5,076 nt of DNA from Maritimibacter sp. (GTDB taxonomy: Bacteria > Pseudomonadota > Alphaproteobacteria > Rhodobacterales > Rhodobacteraceae). Made by a program: the position numbers and the translations under genes. The stretch spans positions 1 through 5,076 of the forward strand of contig JAGRMP010000341.1 of assembly GCA_020441225.1 (NCBI GenBank), written 5' to 3'. Under the pieces are notes generated by a model. The model was not told the DNA's origin and searched no databases. It saw only the letters and a list, made by a program, of their open reading frames with translations. Shown in pieces: positions 4,474-5,076 of the stretch (positions are counted from its first letter, which is position 1; every line of letters starts with the position of its first letter).

Positions 4474-5076
4474 ATGGCCATCCGCTCTGACATCGCCGCC
4501 GTCACCGAGAGAATCATCGACCGCTCCCGTGCCCGCCGCACCGCCTATCTCGACCAGCTCGCGCGGGCGGCAGACCTGGGACCGGCGCGGGCGCATCTGA
4601 GCTGCTCGAACCAGGCCCATGCCTATGCCGGCGCAGGCGCCGACCAGGAGGCGCTCGCCGACGGCCGCGCGCCCAATATCGGGATCGTCACCACGTACAA
4701 CGACATGCTGTCGGCCCACGCGCCCTACAAGGACTATCCCGACCGCATCAAGGACGCGGCGCGCAAAGCGGGCGCGACGGCGCAGGTCGCGGGCGGCGTG
4801 CCGGCCATGTGCGACGGGGTCACCCAAGGGTTCGTGGGCATGGAGATGTCTCTGTTCTCGCGCGACGTGATCGCCCTCGCCTCGGGCGTCGCCCTCAGCC
4901 ACAACTGCTACGACGCCGCGCTCTATCTCGGGATCTGCGACAAGATCGTACCGGGGCTGGTGATGGCGGCGGCCACCTTCGGCCATATCCCCGGCATTTT
5001 CGTGCCCGCGGGGCCGATGACCTCGGGGATCGCCAACGATGCCAAGGCCGAGGTGCGCAAGAAATACGCCGCCGGC
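4474..5076 (+). CDS. edd: 6-phosphogluconate dehydratase, N-terminal part
   Basis: Edd converts 6-phosphogluconate to 2-keto-3-deoxy-6-phosphogluconate in the cytoplasm, the first committed step of the Entner-Doudoroff pathway. The first 201 residues are present and the frame runs open off the window edge; the full protein is usually about 600 residues. Recognisable blocks are [16 protein letters not shown] (11-26), [10 protein letters not shown] (43-52), [15 protein letters not shown] [11 protein letters not shown] (72-82), [16 protein letters not shown] (104-119), [13 protein letters not shown] (122-134), the dehydratase signature [12 protein letters not shown] (155-166) and [10 protein letters not shown] (176-185). 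C155 corresponds to an iron-sulfur ligand region of the IlvD/Edd family; further ligands lie downstream. These blocks follow E. coli Edd closely, which separates it from IlvD. The start at 4474 has AGGA seven bases upstream. An upstream LacI-like operator suggests sugar-dependent control. eda is often next in this group but is not visible. Confidence 0.97.
   Translation, partial: MAIRSDIAAVTERIIDRSRARRTAYLDQLARAADLGPARAHLSCSNQAHAYAGAGADQEALADGRAPNIGIVTTYNDMLSAHAPYKDYPDRIKDAARKAGATAQVAGGVPAMCDGVTQGFVGMEMSLFSRDVIALASGVALSHNCYDAALYLGICDKIVPGLVMAAATFGHIPGIFVPAGPMTSGIANDAKAEVRKKYAAG

Noticed and set aside
4370..4600. Possible small gene or leader peptide starting just after the operator
   Set aside because: Overlaps the start of edd out of frame, has arginine/proline-rich biased composition, and its upstream purines belong to the operator sequence.

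Overview
The window is high-GC DNA with the gene content and codon use of an alphaproteobacterium, most likely Rhodobacteraceae. The main reason is the pairing of an RlmI-like rRNA methyltransferase with a small PIN-domain protein. I recall NCBI naming both families after Rhodobacter sphaeroides loci (RSP_2647 and RSP_2648). An Entner-Doudoroff edd gene and a DUF992 exported protein fit the same origin. This placement is inferred from recognised protein families, not from a search.

Left part, plus strand: the C-terminal end of a DedA/VTT-type membrane protein (1-291), a small membrane-anchored M48 zinc metalloprotease (419-1111) and a secreted DUF992 protein (1276-1779). The gaps between them suggest separate transcription units rather than a tight operon. 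Centre, minus strand: the RlmI-like methyltransferase (3659 down to 2451), whose stop overlaps the start of the PIN-domain gene (2454 down to 1906) in an ATGA junction, so the two are almost certainly one translationally coupled operon. This operon converges on DUF992, and the junction between them holds a strong GC hairpin and a pair of perfect palindromes. Right part: a 69-residue probable exported protein on the minus strand (4131 down to 3922) is divergent from edd (4474 to the window edge), which encodes 6-phosphogluconate dehydratase. The 342-base gap between these two holds a LacI-family-like operator and a 13-bp tandem repeat in the edd leader.

Most of the window is ordinary chromosomal housekeeping DNA, and I see no new multi-gene system. 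Two structures deserve attention. First, two intergenic gaps each carry a pair of perfect palindromes of 20-22 bp, and in both cases the palindrome centres are exactly 23 bp apart. One palindrome of each pair shares its outer arms (ACGCGAT/ATCGCGT), while the central six bases differ yet stay self-complementary. This looks like a dispersed palindromic element under structural constraint. Second, an imperfect palindrome built on TTAGCGCTAA lies upstream of edd and is a good candidate for control by a LacI-family regulator such as CceR, linking edd to carbon status.
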